From an uncultured SAR86 cluster bacterium (lineage in GTDB: Bacteria > Pseudomonadota > Gammaproteobacteria > Magnimaribacterales > AG-339-G14): 60,640 nt of DNA. Location of the stretch: positions 1 through 60,640 of the forward strand of contig CACNYO010000003.1 of NCBI GenBank assembly GCA_902624765.1. The letters are read 5' to 3'. A program made the translations under genes and the position numbers. The notes below the pieces were generated by a model, which was given only the letters and a program-made list of their open reading frames with translations, ran no database searches and was not told the DNA's origin. Below are positions 45,254 through 57,657 of the stretch, in pieces; position 1 is the stretch's first letter; each line of letters begins with the position of its first letter.

Positions 45254-47371
45254 TTAGCTTTTATTTATGATGGATTCTGCAACGTTATTGGGGACTTCAG
45301 CGTACTTTAGAGGCTCCATAGTAAACGTTGCTCTACCTTGGGTTGCAGATCTTAAATCAGTTGCATATCCAAACATTTCAGCAAGGGGAACTTCTCCATT
45401 GAGAGCCTTACCAGATGGTATATCATTCATTCCCTGGACAATTCCTCTTCTTCTATTTAAGTCTCCAACGACATCTCCCATGTATTCTTCTGGAGTCACA
45501 ACTTCTAGCTTCATAATCGGTTCAAGTAAAACCGGCTTAGCTCTCATAGCTCCATCTTTTAAAGCCTGTGAAGCAGCAACTTTAAAAGCTATCTCACTTG
45601 AATCTACATCATGGAAAGAACCATCATAGAGCGTTACTTTTACATCGATTAAAGGATAGCCAGCAATTACACCAGCTTCCATTTGTTCTTTGACACCCTT
45701 GTCTACAGCTGGGATGAATTCTCTTGGAATGGTTCCACCAACTATAGAATTAACAAATTCATAGATATCTTTATCTTCTTCTTCCGTCTCTTCGTGAACT
45801 AAGGGTTCAATTTTTATCCAAACGTGTCCGTATTGACCTTTACCGCCCGATTGTCTTACAAACTTTCCTTCAGATTCAACCATTTGTCTGATAGTTTCTC
45901 TATAGGCTACCTGAGGCTTACCAATATTAGCTTCGACATCAAACTCTCGTTTCATTCTGTCAACAATCACGTCTAAGTGAAGCTCCCCCATACCGGATAT
46001 TATTGTTTGACCTGATTCTTCATCACTATTCACTCTAAAAGATGGATCCTCTTGAGCAAGCCTTCCTAACGCGGTAGACATTTTTTCCTGGTCTGTTTTA
46101 GTTTTTGGTTCAACGGCAACTGAAATCACTGGCTCTGGGAATGTCATCTTTTCCAAGATGATAGCCTTATCTCTATCGCAAAGAGTTTCTCCTGTGCTGA
46201 CGTCTTTCAGACCTATGACTGCACATATATCACCTGCCCTTACTTCAGATATTTCTGTTCTGTTGTTAGCGTGCATCTGCAACATCCTACCGATTCTTTC
46301 TTTGGATCTTCGAGATGGTGAATAAACAGAATCTCCAGATGATAAAACACCTGAATAAACTCTTATAAAGGTTAAGGTACCTACAAATGGATCTGTAGCA
46401 ATCTTGAAAGCAAGAGCTGAGAATGGCTCCTCGTCGCTAGAAGATCTCTGATCTTCAGTTTCTTCGTCTTCCAAAACACCTTTTATAGCTTCAACCTCAT
46501 CAGGAGATGGCAGATAATTGATTACCGCGTCTAGTACACATTGAACTCCTTTGTTTTTAAATGCTGAACCACATAGACATAAAACTATTTCATTAGATAA
46601 GGTTCTTTGTCTAAGTCCTGCTATGATTTCATCTTCTGTAAGATCTCCATTTTCGAGGTACTTATCCATTAAATCTTCCGACGCCTCAGCGGCAGATTCA
46701 AGCATCTGCTCTCTGTAATCTTCACATTCAGCTAACATTGATTCAGGGATATCTTCTTCTCTATAGGATTTACCCATATCATCGAGATCAAAATAAAGAG
46801 CTTTCATAGAAATTAAATCAACCATTCCTTCAAAGTCATCTTCAGCACCTATTGGAAGGTTGATAGGAACTGGTGAGGCACCTAATCTATCTTTCATTTG
46901 TTGAACAACATTAAGAAAGTTTGCTCCGGCTCTATCCATTTTGTTAATGAAAGCAATTCTAGGAACCTTGTAACGATTTGCTTGTCTCCAAACTGTTTCG
47001 GACTGGGGTTCAACTCCTGAGCTGCCGCAGAAAACAACAACTGCTCCATCCAATACTCTCAATGATCTTTCAACTTCAATAGTAAAATCTACGTGGCCAG
47101 GTGTATCAATAATATTAACTCGGTGTTCATCAAATTGTTGTTTCATCCCCTTCCAGAAACAAGTTGTAGCAGCTGAAGTTATCGTAATACCTCTTTCTTG
47201 CTCCTGCTCCATCCAATCCATTGTTGCAGCACCATCATGGACTTCTCCAATTTTGTGAGAAATACCTGTGTAATATAGAACCCTTTCTGTAGTTGTTGTT
47301 TTTCCGGCATCTACGTGGGCGCAAATACCGATGTTTCTATATAGTTTAAGTGGAACTTTTCTGCCGCTCAT
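45254..47371 (-). CDS. fusA: elongation factor G
   Basis: Translocation GTPase, also splitting ribosomes with RRF. 705 residues: P-loop [20 protein letters not shown], switch region [40 protein letters not shown] (G4); domain II; then domains III-V with [18 protein letters not shown] and [20 protein letters not shown]. Follows rpsG by 21 bp. No tuf follows it, unlike E. coli; the superoperon promoter comes next. Confidence 0.97.
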   Translation of the reverse strand: MSGRKVPLKLYRNIGICAHVDAGKTTTTERVLYYTGISHKIGEVHDGAATMDWMEQEQERGITITSAATTCFWKGMKQQFDEHRVNIIDTPGHVDFTIEVERSLRVLDGAVVVFCGSSGVEPQSETVWRQANRYKVPRIAFINKMDRAGANFLNVVQQMKDRLGASPVPINLPIGAEDDFEGMVDLISMKALYFDLDDMGKSYREEDIPESMLAECEDYREQMLESAAEASEDLMDKYLENGDLTEDEIIAGLRQRTLSNEIVLCLCGSAFKNKGVQCVLDAVINYLPSPDEVEAIKGVLEDEETEDQRSSSDEEPFSALAFKIATDPFVGTLTFIRVYSGVLSSGDSVYSPSRRSKERIGRMLQMHANNRTEISEVRAGDICAVIGLKDVSTGETLCDRDKAIILEKMTFPEPVISVAVEPKTKTDQEKMSTALGRLAQEDPSFRVNSDEESGQTIISGMGELHLDVIVDRMKREFDVEANIGKPQVAYRETIRQMVESEGKFVRQSGGKGQYGHVWIKIEPLVHEETEEEDKDIYEFVNSIVGGTIPREFIPAVDKGVKEQMEAGVIAGYPLIDVKVTLYDGSFHDVDSSEIAFKVAASQALKDGAMRAKPVLLEPIMKLEVVTPEEYMGDVVGDLNRRRGIVQGMNDIPSGKALNGEVPLAEMFGYATDLRSATQGRATFTMEPLKYAEVPNNVAESIINKS

Positions 47372-47392
47372 ATTTAAATTGTGTTTATCTTA

Positions 47393-47863
47393 TTAAAATC
47401 TGAAATGTGAAAATGCTTTATTTGCATCAGCCATTTTGTGGGTATCTTGTCTCTTTTTAACTGCTTCTCCCCTACCGTCTGACGCGTCTAGTAATTCGTT
47501 AGCTAACTTGTCAGCCATTTTCTTTTCTGATCTTTTTTTCGCACTGGTCACTAACCATCTCATAGCAAGGGCCATTTTTCTGGAAGACTTTACTTCTATT
47601 GGAACTTGGTAAGTTGCCCCACCTACTCTTCTGGATTTAACTTCAACTTGAGGAGCAACTTGGTCTAATGCATCATCAAATACCTTTAAAGGATCTTGTT
47701 TAGATTTAGCAGAGATTTGATCTAAAGCAGAGTACATTATTTTCTCAGCAACACTTTTTTTTCCACGTTGCATAATCTGATTAATAAACTTTGCAACTTT
47801 AATGCTGTTAAATTTTGGATCAGCAAGTATGTCTCTTTTAGGAACTGGACCTTTTCTTGGCAT
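47393..47863 (-). CDS. rpsG: 30S ribosomal protein S7
   Basis: 16S head assembly initiator and, in E. coli, repressor of the str operon. 156 residues: [75 protein letters not shown] and [20 protein letters not shown]. 9 bp after rpsL, so the long rpsL-rpsG spacer where S7 binds in E. coli is absent. Confidence 0.97.
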   Translation of the reverse strand: MPRKGPVPKRDILADPKFNSIKVAKFINQIMQRGKKSVAEKIMYSALDQISAKSKQDPLKVFDDALDQVAPQVEVKSRRVGGATYQVPIEVKSSRKMALAMRWLVTSAKKRSEKKMADKLANELLDASDGRGEAVKKRQDTHKMADANKAFSHFRF

Positions 47864-47872
47864 ATTTTTGAA

Positions 47873-48244
47873 TTATTTAGGTTTTTTGGATCCGTATTTA
47901 GATCTTCTTTGCTTTCTGTCATCAACTCCCGAAGTATCAAGAGTACCTCTAACGGTGTGGTATCTAACACCGGGTAGGTCTTTGACTCTTCCGCCTCTTA
48001 GAAGAACAACAGAGTGCTCTTGCAAGTTGTGACCTTCACCACCAATGTAAGAAATAACTTCGTAACCTGATGTCAATCTGACTTTACAAACTTTTCTAAG
48101 AGCTGAATTAGGCTTCTTTGGAGTCGTAGTATAAACACGAGTGCAGACACCTCTCCTTTGTGGACATCTGTTTAAAGCTGGAACATCCGACTTTGCAGAT
48201 TTGCTCTTTCTCGGTTTTTTTATAAGTTGATTAACAGTAGCCAT
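47873..48244 (-). CDS. rpsL: 30S ribosomal protein S12
   Basis: Decoding-centre protein. 123 residues: [77 protein letters not shown] and [16 protein letters not shown]. The lysines in TPKKPNS and GGRVKDLPG that mutate to streptomycin resistance are wild-type. Its own promoter lies in the 51-bp gap after rpoC, predicting a very short leader. Confidence 0.97.
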   Translation of the reverse strand: MATVNQLIKKPRKSKSAKSDVPALNRCPQRRGVCTRVYTTTPKKPNSALRKVCKVRLTSGYEVISYIGGEGHNLQEHSVVLLRGGRVKDLPGVRYHTVRGTLDTSGVDDRKQRRSKYGSKKPK

Positions 48245-48255
48245 TTTGGTGTGCG

Positions 48256-48284
48256 ATTTTAGATATGATGATAGTCTAGGTCAA
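48256..48284 (-). promoter_or_regulatory. sigma70-type promoter of rpsL-rpsG-fusA
   Basis: TTGACC (48279-48284), exactly 17 bp, TAAAAT (48256-48261), then a GC-rich discriminator CGCACACC. The expected start is only about 5 bases before the rpsL ATG, and no Shine-Dalgarno fits between them. Read-through from rpoC (stop 12 bp upstream of the -35) would supply a longer mRNA. Confidence 0.6.
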
Positions 48285-48295
48285 ACATTATTTAA

Positions 48296-51200
48296 TTATT
48301 CCTCAGAGACCTCTGTTCCTTCCATAGCTTCAGCTAGCTCCATTTCCAAATTAGACTCAATTTCATCTTTTTCAGCATAGAAACCAGTACCTGCAGGAAT
48401 TAATTTACCAATAATCACATTTTCTTTGAGTCCTCTAAGCTTATCGATTTTGCCAGTCACAGCCGCTTCTGTTAGAACTCTTGTTGTTTCTTGGAAAGAT
48501 GCAGCTGATACGAATGAGTCAGTAGCTAGTGAAGCCTTGGTAATTCCAAGAAGAATTCTGTCAAATTCAATTAAAGCTTTTCCATCTTCAGAAAGAGTTT
48601 TATTTTTTTCAGCAACTGCAGATAGTTCGGCCTGTTCACCTAAAATAAAGTCAGAATCGCCAGGATCAGTAATTTCGACTTTTCTTAGCATCTGTCTCAA
48701 AATCACTTCTATGTGTTTATCAGATATCTCAACTCCTTGGAGTCTATAAACATCTTGTATTTCATTCACAACATAATCGGTGAGCTCTTCAACTCCTTTT
48801 AGGGCAAGAATATCGTGAGGGCTTAAAGGTCCATCACTTACTACATCTCCTTTGCTAACCATCTCTCCTTCGAAAACATTAATATTTCTTGTTTTAGGAA
48901 TAAGCGTCTCTGAAGTTACTTCCTCCTTGCCATCCATTTTTGTTATGACTAATCTTCTTTTTCCTTTAGTTTCCTTGCCCCAAGAAACCACCCCAGACAT
49001 ATCGGCTAGAATTGCTTCCTCTTTAGGTTTTCTAGCTTCAAATAAATCTGCAACTCTTGGTAAACCACCAGTAATATCTCTAGTTTTAGATGACTCTTTA
49101 GGAATACGAGCAATAACATCGCCAACTTTTATTTTTGAGTTATTTGTCAAGCCAAGAATAGAGTTACCTTCGAGAGAATATACAGCAGCATGCTTGCCTC
49201 CAGGCAAAGTAACTTCTTTTCCTTTTTCATCCATAATGCTTACAGATGGACTTAGCTCCTTACCTGATGAAGATCTTTCAGAAACATCCAAGACTTGAGT
49301 GCTACTCAATCCCGTTAAATCATCCTGTATGGTCTTGACTGTGATGCTTTCTTCCATATCGGATAATTTAACTTTACCTTCAACTTCAGAAATTATTGGT
49401 CTCGTATGAGGATCCCAGGATGCAATAATATCTCCTGCCTTAGCTTGATCTCCGTCGTTAACAGAAATAATAGCTCCGTAAGGAACCTTATATCTTTCTT
49501 TTTCCTGACCATTTTCATCCGATACCGAAATCTCAGCTGATCTTGAAATACATACATTTTTCTTTTCTCTATTTACAAGTGAATTAAGATTTGTGTATTT
49601 GACACTACCATCGTATTTAATTTGAACTTTATCTTCTTCAGAAGACCTCGATGCTGCTCCTCCGATGTGAAAAGTTCTCATTGTTAATTGTGTGCCTGGC
49701 TCACCTATTGATTGAGCAGCTACAATTCCTACAGCTTCTCCAGGGTCAACAAGATTCCCTCTTCCCAAGTCTCTTCCGTAACACATTGAGCATATTCCGT
49801 ATGCTGTTTGGCAAGTTATAGGAGATCTAACAAAGATTGAATCGATAGAATGATTTCCTAATTCTTGTGCAATAGCTTCATCGATAACATTATTTGCAGG
49901 CAACTTAAATGCTCCATCTGCTGAAGAAACTTCTTTTGCTGTGACTCTACCTAAAACTCTATCTTTAAGCTCAAGTACAGTTTCACCTCCTTCGATAATT
50001 GATTTAATTTCAATACCTTTTTTAGTCTCACAATCAACTTCTCTCACCACTAAATCTTGTGCTACATCAACTAATCTTCTAGTTAAGTAACCAGAATTAG
50101 CAGTTTTCAGAGCAGTATCTGCCAACCCTTTTCTTGCCCCATGAGTAGAGGTGAAATATTGCAATACTGTCAATCCTTCCCTGAAATTCGCAGTTATAGG
50201 AGTTTCAATAATTGATCCGTCTGGCTTAGCCATAAGACCTCTCATTCCTGCAAGCTGTCTTACTTGTGCGGGTGAACTTCTTGCACCCGAATCCAGGTAC
50301 ATATAAACAGAGTTAAAGGAATCTTGATCAACCTCTTTTCCATCTTTGTTTGTAACTTTTTCTTTTGAGATAGTATCCATTAGAGAGTTTGCTACTTTTT
50401 CATTAGCACGGGACCAAATATCAATGACCTTATTGTATTTTTCACCTTGGGTCACTAAACCAGATGAGTATTGAGCCTCTATATCTTTTACCTCTTGTTC
50501 AGATTTTTCAATAATTTCGGCCTTATCCTCTGGGATTAAACAATCATCAACACAAATAGAAGAGCCAGATTTAGTTGAGTATTCATAACCTTGATACATG
50601 AGTTGATCTGCAAAAATTACAGTATCTTTCAAACCACAATCTCTGTAGCAAGTGTTTATTAGATCGGAAATGCCTTTGCTGGTTAAAGTCTTATTAAAAT
50701 GTTCAAAATTTAATCCATCTGGGGAGATTTGATAAAGTAATGCTCTTCCAACTGTAGTATCTTTAAGTTCAGTTTGACTTTCTTTATCTTTGATCCTTAC
50801 TTTAACTTTTGCTTGAAGTTCAACTGCATTTGTTTCAAAAGCTCTAGATACTTCTTTAACGTCTGCAAATATAGATCCCTCACCTTTTGCATTAATTTTT
50901 TCTCTTGTCATGTAGTAAATTCCTAAAACAACATCTTGGGATGGATCTATGATTGGCCTACCATTTGAGGGTGAAAGAATATTGTTACTAGCCATAAGCA
51001 GGGCACGGCATTCAAGTTGAGCTTCTAAAGTTAGCGGAACGTGAACAGCCATTTGATCCCCATCGAAATCTGCGTTGTAAGCTTTACAAACTAGAGGATG
51101 TAATTGGATGGCTTTACCTTCAATAAGTAATGGTTCAAAAGCTTGGATTCCCAATCTATGGAGTGTTGGAGCTCTATTTAAAAGAATAGGATGTTCCTTT

Positions 51201-52444
51201 ATAACGTCGGCTAAAATATCCCAAACAACGGGCTCCTCTCTCTCAACCATCCTTTTTGCACCTTTGATAGTAGTTGCTAGCTCCAGATTTTGAAGCTTCC
51301 CAAACACAAATGGTTTGAAAAGTTCAAGAGCCATTTTTTTAGGTAGGCCACATTGATGCAATTTTAAAGTAGGTCCGACCACGATCACTGAACGGCCAGA
51401 ATAATCAACCCTTTTTCCTAAAAGGTTTTGTCTAAATCTTCCTTGCTTACCTTTTATCATGTCAGCTAAAGATTTGAGAGGTCTTTTGTTCGAACCAGTT
51501 ATGGCTCTTCCTCTTCTTCCATTATCTAAAAGAGCGTCAACTGATTCCTGGAGCATTCTTTTTTCATTTCTGACAATAATTTCAGGAGCATTGAGTTCCA
51601 TTAGTCTTTTAAGCCTATTGTTTCTGTTTATAACTCTTCTATACAAGTCGTTGAGATCTGAAGTAGCAAATCTTCCTCCTTCAAGAGGAACCAAAGGTCT
51701 TAAGTCTGGAGGCAATACAGGCAACACATCGAGGATCATCCATTCAGGCTTATTGGAAGAATTACTGAATGATTTTATGATTTTCATTCTTTTAGAAAGT
51801 TTTTTTATTTTTGCTTCAGACTTGGTTTCTGTCATTTGTTGTTCAATCAAAATAATTTCTTCTTCTAAATCCATCTCCATTAGCAGTATCTTGACTGCTT
51901 CTGCTCCCATTCCTGCTCTGAATTCTTCACCATAATTTTCAAGAGCCTCGTAATACTCTTCTTCATCTAAAATCTGACAGCTTTCAAGATCTGTCATTCC
52001 TGGATCAGTAACTACGAAAGATTCAAAATAAAGAATTCTTTCTAATTCTCTTAGCGTCATATCTAAAAGTAGAGCAATTCTTGAAGGTAGAGATTTTAGA
52101 AACCAAATGTGGGCAACGGGCGCAGCCAGTTCAATATGCCCCATTCTTTCTCTTCTAACTTTAGCAAGTGTGACTTCAACTCCACATTTTTCACAAACTA
52201 CTCCCCTATGCTTCATCCTTTTGTATTTGCCGCAAATGCATTCGTAATCCTTTATAGGTCCAAAAATCTTTGCGCAAAAAAGGCCGTCTCTTTCAGGCTT
52301 AAATGTTCTGTAGTTTATTGTTTCTGGTTTTTTTACTTCCCCAAAAGACCATGATCTAATTTGTTGGGGTGAAGCCAAACCTGCTTTGATGGCATTGAAA
52401 TCTTCTTGTTCGCCTTGGTTGAATAATTTTAATAAATCTTTCAT
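48296..52444 (-). CDS. rpoC: RNA polymerase beta' subunit
   Basis: Start chosen at ATG 52444, giving [10 protein letters not shown] as in E. coli, 4 bp after rpoB; an upstream reading from 52474 adds ten residues inside rpoB. 1382 residues. N-terminal zinc ribbon [20 protein letters not shown], catalytic [20 protein letters not shown] with the Mg-binding aspartates, bridge/trigger helix region with [20 protein letters not shown], a second zinc site with [16 protein letters not shown], and [18 protein letters not shown]. No fusion or split. Confidence 0.98.
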   Translation of the reverse strand: MKDLLKLFNQGEQEDFNAIKAGLASPQQIRSWSFGEVKKPETINYRTFKPERDGLFCAKIFGPIKDYECICGKYKRMKHRGVVCEKCGVEVTLAKVRRERMGHIELAAPVAHIWFLKSLPSRIALLLDMTLRELERILYFESFVVTDPGMTDLESCQILDEEEYYEALENYGEEFRAGMGAEAVKILLMEMDLEEEIILIEQQMTETKSEAKIKKLSKRMKIIKSFSNSSNKPEWMILDVLPVLPPDLRPLVPLEGGRFATSDLNDLYRRVINRNNRLKRLMELNAPEIIVRNEKRMLQESVDALLDNGRRGRAITGSNKRPLKSLADMIKGKQGRFRQNLLGKRVDYSGRSVIVVGPTLKLHQCGLPKKMALELFKPFVFGKLQNLELATTIKGAKRMVEREEPVVWDILADVIKEHPILLNRAPTLHRLGIQAFEPLLIEGKAIQLHPLVCKAYNADFDGDQMAVHVPLTLEAQLECRALLMASNNILSPSNGRPIIDPSQDVVLGIYYMTREKINAKGEGSIFADVKEVSRAFETNAVELQAKVKVRIKDKESQTELKDTTVGRALLYQISPDGLNFEHFNKTLTSKGISDLINTCYRDCGLKDTVIFADQLMYQGYEYSTKSGSSICVDDCLIPEDKAEIIEKSEQEVKDIEAQYSSGLVTQGEKYNKVIDIWSRANEKVANSLMDTISKEKVTNKDGKEVDQDSFNSVYMYLDSGARSSPAQVRQLAGMRGLMAKPDGSIIETPITANFREGLTVLQYFTSTHGARKGLADTALKTANSGYLTRRLVDVAQDLVVREVDCETKKGIEIKSIIEGGETVLELKDRVLGRVTAKEVSSADGAFKLPANNVIDEAIAQELGNHSIDSIFVRSPITCQTAYGICSMCYGRDLGRGNLVDPGEAVGIVAAQSIGEPGTQLTMRTFHIGGAASRSSEEDKVQIKYDGSVKYTNLNSLVNREKKNVCISRSAEISVSDENGQEKERYKVPYGAIISVNDGDQAKAGDIIASWDPHTRPIISEVEGKVKLSDMEESITVKTIQDDLTGLSSTQVLDVSERSSSGKELSPSVSIMDEKGKEVTLPGGKHAAVYSLEGNSILGLTNNSKIKVGDVIARIPKESSKTRDITGGLPRVADLFEARKPKEEAILADMSGVVSWGKETKGKRRLVITKMDGKEEVTSETLIPKTRNINVFEGEMVSKGDVVSDGPLSPHDILALKGVEELTDYVVNEIQDVYRLQGVEISDKHIEVILRQMLRKVEITDPGDSDFILGEQAELSAVAEKNKTLSEDGKALIEFDRILLGITKASLATDSFVSAASFQETTRVLTEAAVTGKIDKLRGLKENVIIGKLIPAGTGFYAEKDEIESNLEMELAEAMEGTEVSEE

Positions 52445-52448
52445 TAGA

Positions 52449-55400
52449 TCAAACCTCCTCGAAATCAATATCAATCGCTAAAGATCGAATTTCTTTTGTT
52501 AAAACATTATAGGATTCTGGTATTCCAGCTTCCATTTCATAAGAACCATCGACTATATTTTTATAGATTTTTGTTCTTCCGTAGACATCATCAGACTTAA
52601 CAGTGAGCATTTCTTGAAGAGTATGAGAAGCACCATAAGCTTCAAGAGCCCAAACTTCCATCTCTCCGAGTCTTTGTCCACCGAATTGTGCTTTTCCTCC
52701 AAGCGGTTGCTGAGTAACTAAGCTGTAAGACCCTGTGGAACGAGCATGCATTTTATCTTCGATAAGATGATTAAGCTTGAGCATATACATGTACCCAACA
52801 GTGACCGAGCGATCAAATTTATCCCCTGTTCTTCCATCATAAAGAGTAGTTTGTCCAGTTTCAGGAAGGTTGGCTAACTTCAACATCTCTTTAATTTCTG
52901 CCTCTTTAGCTCCATCGAAAACTGGGGTTGCCATAGGAACACCGTTTCTAAGATTGTGGCAAAGCTCTAAGAATTCACTATCATTTAGAGAACTAATATC
53001 TTGATTCATCCCTGATTTAACATAAATTTTATCTATGAATGATCTTAGGGCTTTTAAATCCTTATAATTTTCGAGCATCTTAGATATTTCATCTCCAAGA
53101 CCTTTTGCAGCTGATCCAAGATGAACTTCAAGAAGTTGTCCAACGTTCATTCTTGATGGCACTCCTAATGGATTCAATACTAAATCAACTGGCTCGCCAT
53201 TTTCATCATATGGCATATCTTCGACAGGCATAATTACAGATATGACTCCTTTGTTACCATGCCTACCCGCTAATTTATCGCCTGGTTGGATTCTCCTTTT
53301 AATCGCAAGATAAACTTTAATTACTTGTTGCACTCCTGGAGGTAAATCATCTCCGGAAACAATTTTTTTCTTCTTAGCTTCAAATCTATTTTTGAGCATT
53401 TTTTCATATGCTTTCAAATTATCTTTGGAATCTTTTAACTGATCATTAATATCTTCGCTTTGCATTCTCAATTTGAACCACTCATCGGAAGCAAGGTTAT
53501 CTAGAAACTCTTTAGATATTGTTTCCCCTTTGGATATGCCTCTTCCAGATATCACTTTTTGACCTGTCAAAACAGACCTTAAAGAGTTAATGGTCGCATT
53601 TGTAACGATCTCCAGCTCTTCATCAAGATCTTTTTGAATTTCTGCTAAAGAGACAGATTCAATAACAGAAGCTCTTGGATTTTTTTCTAATCCCTCTCTT
53701 GTATAAATTTGAACATCAATTACTGTACCATCGGCACCGCTTGGGACTCTTAGAGAGGTATCTTTTACATCTGCTGCTTTTTCTCCGAAAATTGCTCTAA
53801 GAAGTTTCTCTTCAGGTGAAAGTTGAGTTTCCCCTTTTGGTGTAACTTTTCCAACTAAAATATCTCCCGCCTTAACTTGTGCTCCAATGTGAACAACTCC
53901 ACACTCATCAAGTTTCCCTAATGCGGACTCTCCTACATTGGGAATGTCAGCTGTGATTTCATCTGGTCCTAATTTTGTATCTCTAGCTGTACAAGTAAGT
54001 TCTTGTATGTGAATACTTGTAAGCTTATCTTCTTTTACAAGTTTGTCAGAAATAAGAATTGAGTCCTCAAAGTTGTATCCGTGCCAAGGCATAAAAGCAA
54101 TTTTGATATTTTGACCAAGTGCTAGCTCTCCTAAATCAATTGAAGAGCCATCAGCCAAGATATCGCCTTTAGCAACTTTATCTCCAACTTTAACTATTGG
54201 TTTTTGATTCATGCATGTATTTTGATTAGACCTTGTGTACTTAGTGAGGTTGTATATATCTACAGCTGAGTTAGTTGAAGAGATTTCTTTCATATCTTTT
54301 CTGACCACTATTCTTCCAGAATCAACCTTTTCAACAGTCCCTTTGTTTTCTGCGATTACACAATCTCCTGAATCTTTGGCAATCAATCTTTCCATTCCAG
54401 TTCCAACAAGAGGAGCCTCTGTCTTCAAGGTAGGAACTGCCTGTCTCATCATGTTAGAGCCCATTAAAGCCCTGTTAGCATCGTCATGCTCTAGGAAAGG
54501 TATTAGTGATGCAGCAATAGATACTACCTGCTGCGGAGATACATCCATTAGCTCAACTCTATCTGCTGACATAAGTTCAAATTCATTTTTAAATCGAACA
54601 GGAACGAGTTCGTCTACAAATTTATTATTTTTATCAAGCAGCGCACTTGCTTGTGCAATAACAAATTCGCCTTCTTCTATTGCAGAAATATACTTAATGT
54701 CTTCAGTCACTTTGCCATTAATTACTTGTCTATATGGCGTCTCAATAAATCCAAAATCATTGACCTTGGCAAAAACAGATAAAGAATTTATTAGACCAAT
54801 ATTGGGTCCTTCTGGGGTTTCTATTGGACAAACTCTTCCGTAATGACTTGGGTGAACGTCCCTAACCTCAAAGCCAGCTCTTTCTCTTGTTAAACCCCCT
54901 GGACCAAGTGCTGAAACTCTTCTTTTGTGAGTAATTGCTGCAAGTGGATTATTCTGATCCATGAATTGTGACAGTTGACTTGAACCAAAAAATTCATTTA
55001 TTGCAGCAGTTACAGGCTTTGCGTTGATTAAATCTGCTGGCCCAAAGCCCTCAGCTTCAGCTACATTCAATCTTTCTCTGACAGCTCTTTCCACTCTTAG
55101 AAGACCAACTCTAACTTGGTTCGATACCATTTCGCCAACTGATCTTATTCGTCTGTTTCCTAAATGATCTATATCGTCACAATCTTGCTTTCCATTTCTT
55201 ATATCAACAAGAGTTTTTGTCACATCAATGATGTCTTCCTTACTTAATATTCCAGGCCCTTGAAGGTCTTCCCTTCCAAGACGACGGTTGAATTTCATTC
55301 TTCCAACATCAGAAAGATCGTACTTCTCTGAATTAAAAAATAAATTTTCAAAAAGATTTGTTGCTGCTTCTTTAGTTGGAGGCTCTCCAGGTCTCATCAT

Positions 55401-56528
55401 TCTGTAGATCTCAGCTAAAGAATCTAATTGTGAAGTGGTAGTATCAGACCTCAAAGTTTCTGAAATGTAAGGCCCTGATTCAAGCTCATTAATGTATAAA
55501 ACTTTAATTTCTTTGAGTTTCTGCTCTTGGATAGCTTTAACAATTGTTTCATCGATAACAGAATTACATGATATGAGAAGCTCTCCTGTTTCTTTATTAA
55601 TGATATCTTCAGCAGTGATTAATCCATTCAAGCCTTCAGAATCCAAAGATATTGTTTTAATTTTATTGGAATCAATAAGCCTAATGTGTCTTGCAGTAAT
55701 TCTTTGGCCTTTTTCAACAATAGTTTCTTTGCCATCTTTATCCTTTATTTCAACTGGGGATATCCTTCCCATCAGTCTTCTAGAGTTGATTTTAAGAGAG
55801 AATCCTTGTGGAGTTACAGAATAAGTTTCTGATTCATAAAACGTTTCTAATATCTCCTGATTAGACATTCCTAAAGCCTTAAGCAGAATTGAAGCTAAAA
55901 GCTTTCTTCTTCTGTCTATTCTTATGTAAACAAGATCTTTATGATCAAATTCGAAATCAAGCCAGGATCCTCTATATGGAATTACTCTTGAAGCGTAAAG
56001 TAATTTTCCTGAAGAATGCGTTTTACCTTTGTCATGATCGAAAATTAACCCAGGGGATCTGTGTAATTGAGAAACTACAACTCTTTCGACACCGTTTATG
56101 ACGAATGTTCCATAAGTAGTCATTAGAGGTATGGTCCCCATGTAGACCTTCTCTTCTCGAGCTGATTTTAGAATTTCCTCTCCAGTAGTTTTATCCAGGA
56201 AAGAAATCCTACATATAATTCTCATGGTTGATTCATATGTAGTGCCTCTGGCAATACATTCGCTTACATCAAATTCTGGCTCATCAAGCTCATATCCCAG
56301 ATATTCGATTTTTGCATTACCCGAAACACTGATTATGGGGAAAATAGAGTGAAATACTCCATGAAGACCCTGCTTTTGCCTTTCATCTGGCGAAAGGTGA
56401 GATTGTAAAAATTCCTTGTAAGAGTTTGTTTGAACTTCAAGAATGTCAGGAAAATCCATGACGCTTGAAATTTTTTCAAAACTATTTCTTATTCTTTTCT
56501 TTTCAGCAAAACTATATTTATTTGGCAT
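52449..56528 (-). CDS. rpoB: RNA polymerase beta subunit
   Basis: 1359 residues. The rifampicin-binding region is wild-type: [35 protein letters not shown]. Other landmarks: [20 protein letters not shown], the [15 protein letters not shown] region, [19 protein letters not shown] and C-terminal [20 protein letters not shown]. Only 21 bp separate it from rplL. Confidence 0.98.
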   Translation of the reverse strand: MPNKYSFAEKKRIRNSFEKISSVMDFPDILEVQTNSYKEFLQSHLSPDERQKQGLHGVFHSIFPIISVSGNAKIEYLGYELDEPEFDVSECIARGTTYESTMRIICRISFLDKTTGEEILKSAREEKVYMGTIPLMTTYGTFVINGVERVVVSQLHRSPGLIFDHDKGKTHSSGKLLYASRVIPYRGSWLDFEFDHKDLVYIRIDRRRKLLASILLKALGMSNQEILETFYESETYSVTPQGFSLKINSRRLMGRISPVEIKDKDGKETIVEKGQRITARHIRLIDSNKIKTISLDSEGLNGLITAEDIINKETGELLISCNSVIDETIVKAIQEQKLKEIKVLYINELESGPYISETLRSDTTTSQLDSLAEIYRMMRPGEPPTKEAATNLFENLFFNSEKYDLSDVGRMKFNRRLGREDLQGPGILSKEDIIDVTKTLVDIRNGKQDCDDIDHLGNRRIRSVGEMVSNQVRVGLLRVERAVRERLNVAEAEGFGPADLINAKPVTAAINEFFGSSQLSQFMDQNNPLAAITHKRRVSALGPGGLTRERAGFEVRDVHPSHYGRVCPIETPEGPNIGLINSLSVFAKVNDFGFIETPYRQVINGKVTEDIKYISAIEEGEFVIAQASALLDKNNKFVDELVPVRFKNEFELMSADRVELMDVSPQQVVSIAASLIPFLEHDDANRALMGSNMMRQAVPTLKTEAPLVGTGMERLIAKDSGDCVIAENKGTVEKVDSGRIVVRKDMKEISSTNSAVDIYNLTKYTRSNQNTCMNQKPIVKVGDKVAKGDILADGSSIDLGELALGQNIKIAFMPWHGYNFEDSILISDKLVKEDKLTSIHIQELTCTARDTKLGPDEITADIPNVGESALGKLDECGVVHIGAQVKAGDILVGKVTPKGETQLSPEEKLLRAIFGEKAADVKDTSLRVPSGADGTVIDVQIYTREGLEKNPRASVIESVSLAEIQKDLDEELEIVTNATINSLRSVLTGQKVISGRGISKGETISKEFLDNLASDEWFKLRMQSEDINDQLKDSKDNLKAYEKMLKNRFEAKKKKIVSGDDLPPGVQQVIKVYLAIKRRIQPGDKLAGRHGNKGVISVIMPVEDMPYDENGEPVDLVLNPLGVPSRMNVGQLLEVHLGSAAKGLGDEISKMLENYKDLKALRSFIDKIYVKSGMNQDISSLNDSEFLELCHNLRNGVPMATPVFDGAKEAEIKEMLKLANLPETGQTTLYDGRTGDKFDRSVTVGYMYMLKLNHLIEDKMHARSTGSYSLVTQQPLGGKAQFGGQRLGEMEVWALEAYGASHTLQEMLTVKSDDVYGRTKIYKNIVDGSYEMEAGIPESYNVLTKEIRSLAIDIDFEEV

Positions 56529-56549
56529 AAAAATTATATGTATTTAAAG

Positions 56550-56933
56550 TTATTTAAGTTCGACAGTAGCTCCAGCTTCTTCTAATTGAGATTTAGCTTG
56601 TTCAGCTTCATCTTTATTGGCCCCTTCTTTTAATGATGAAGGTGCTCCATCAACAAGTGCTTTAGCTTCTTTTAATCCGAGACCAGTAATGGTCCTTACA
56701 ACTTTAATTACATCAATTTTCTTATCACCAACTTCAGCAAGGAAAATCTCAAATTCAGATTTTTCTTCTGCAGCTTCACCAGCTGCATCTCCTGCTGGAG
56801 CTGCTGCTACTGCAGCGACAGGTGCTGCGGCAGTGACTCCAAATTTATCTTCCATAAGTTTAATTAGATCAACCATATCCATGACACTCATGTCGGATAT
56901 TGCATCTAATATTTCTTCTTTTGATAGCGCCAT
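56550..56933 (-). CDS. rplL: 50S ribosomal protein L7/L12
   Basis: Multi-copy stalk protein that recruits translation factors. 127 residues: N-terminal dimer domain ([17 protein letters not shown]), Ala-rich hinge (about 36-55), and the factor-binding domain with [20 protein letters not shown] and [20 protein letters not shown]. 24 bp after rplJ. Confidence 0.97.
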   Translation of the reverse strand: MALSKEEILDAISDMSVMDMVDLIKLMEDKFGVTAAAPVAAVAAAPAGDAAGEAAEEKSEFEIFLAEVGDKKIDVIKVVRTITGLGLKEAKALVDGAPSSLKEGANKDEAEQAKSQLEEAGATVELK

Positions 56934-56957
56934 TACTACTCCTTTTAAAGTTTAAAA

Positions 56958-57476
56958 TTAAGATTTAGTTTCTTTTACCGCATCCAAAGTTCTGACAAAG
57001 TTTGAAGGTAGATTCTGTAAACCGCCTGCAAATTTCTGAATTGGGCTTTGAAGTACGCTCATTAGCATAGAAATTGCTTCTTCCTTTGTGGGCAGTGCAG
57101 CCAGTCTATCTAGCTCACTTGCATCTAAAAGGCCTTCTCCTACTGATAATCCTTTTACGCTAAAAGACTCATGAGACTTCGAGAAATCTTTTACGAGTTT
57201 TGCAGCACTTTGAAAATCATCAAGAGAAAAAGCAAACAAACTAGGTCCTGTAAGAATTTCGTTGATTGAATCAAACTTAGTTCCTTCAAGCGCTCTTTTA
57301 GCTAATGTATTCTTTATAACTCTAAGATATACCGAACTAGAAGAGGCATCTTTTCTTAACAATGTTAAGTCAGGTACGTTAGTTCCTCTATAATCAACAA
57401 CGACAGCTGATAAGGCTTCATCAGCAACCTTCTTCAACTCATCTACTACTAATTTCTTTTCTTCTAAACGTGACAT
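56958..57476 (-). CDS. rplJ: 50S ribosomal protein L10
   Basis: Stalk base carrying the L7/L12 dimers; autogenous repressor in E. coli. Start at ATG 57476 (MSRLEEKKLVVDELKKVADE; 172 residues); the longer reading runs through the leader RNA. ALSAVVVDYRGTNVPDLTLL, YLRVIKNTLAKRALEGT and GPSLFAFSLDD match the family, and the end includes PIQKFAGGLQNLPSNFVRTL. Confidence 0.96.
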   Translation of the reverse strand: MSRLEEKKLVVDELKKVADEALSAVVVDYRGTNVPDLTLLRKDASSSSVYLRVIKNTLAKRALEGTKFDSINEILTGPSLFAFSLDDFQSAAKLVKDFSKSHESFSVKGLSVGEGLLDASELDRLAALPTKEEAISMLMSVLQSPIQKFAGGLQNLPSNFVRTLDAVKETKS

Positions 57477-57479
57477 TAA

Positions 57480-57647
57480 ATAAACCTCTCTTTTGTAAAG
57501 TGAGAGAACTTCCAACCAAGGCCTAAAAGACTTGGTACATCTACGCATGAAATTAAGTTTTTATGGCAAAAACCAAAAAACACATGCGGTCTAAGACAAT
57601 CGCGAAAACGCAAATGCTTATTTAAATGTTCTGGACCGCGCATCATA
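57480..57647 (-). promoter_or_regulatory. L10 ribosomal-protein leader RNA and probable promoter
   Basis: 180-nt gap between rplA and rplJ. On the minus strand a TATGAT -10 (57642-57647) starts a leader whose first bases GCGGTC (57634-57639) can pair with GACCGC (57586-57591). Further down, GCGTAGATGTACCAAG and CCTTGGTTGGAAGTTCTCTC carry the elements of the known L10-leader motif bound by L10(L12)4, ending with AGAGAGG before the ATG. Same place and role as in E. coli. The -35 is weak. Confidence 0.65.
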
Positions 57648-57657
57648 CAGGAAAAAA

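Noticed and set aside
54235..54843. 202-codon open frame opposite rpoB
   Set aside because: It lies wholly antisense inside a universal gene, resembles no family I know, and long antisense frames are expected there from codon bias. Same for 51459-51935 (opposite rpoC) and 20280-20726 (opposite the transporter).
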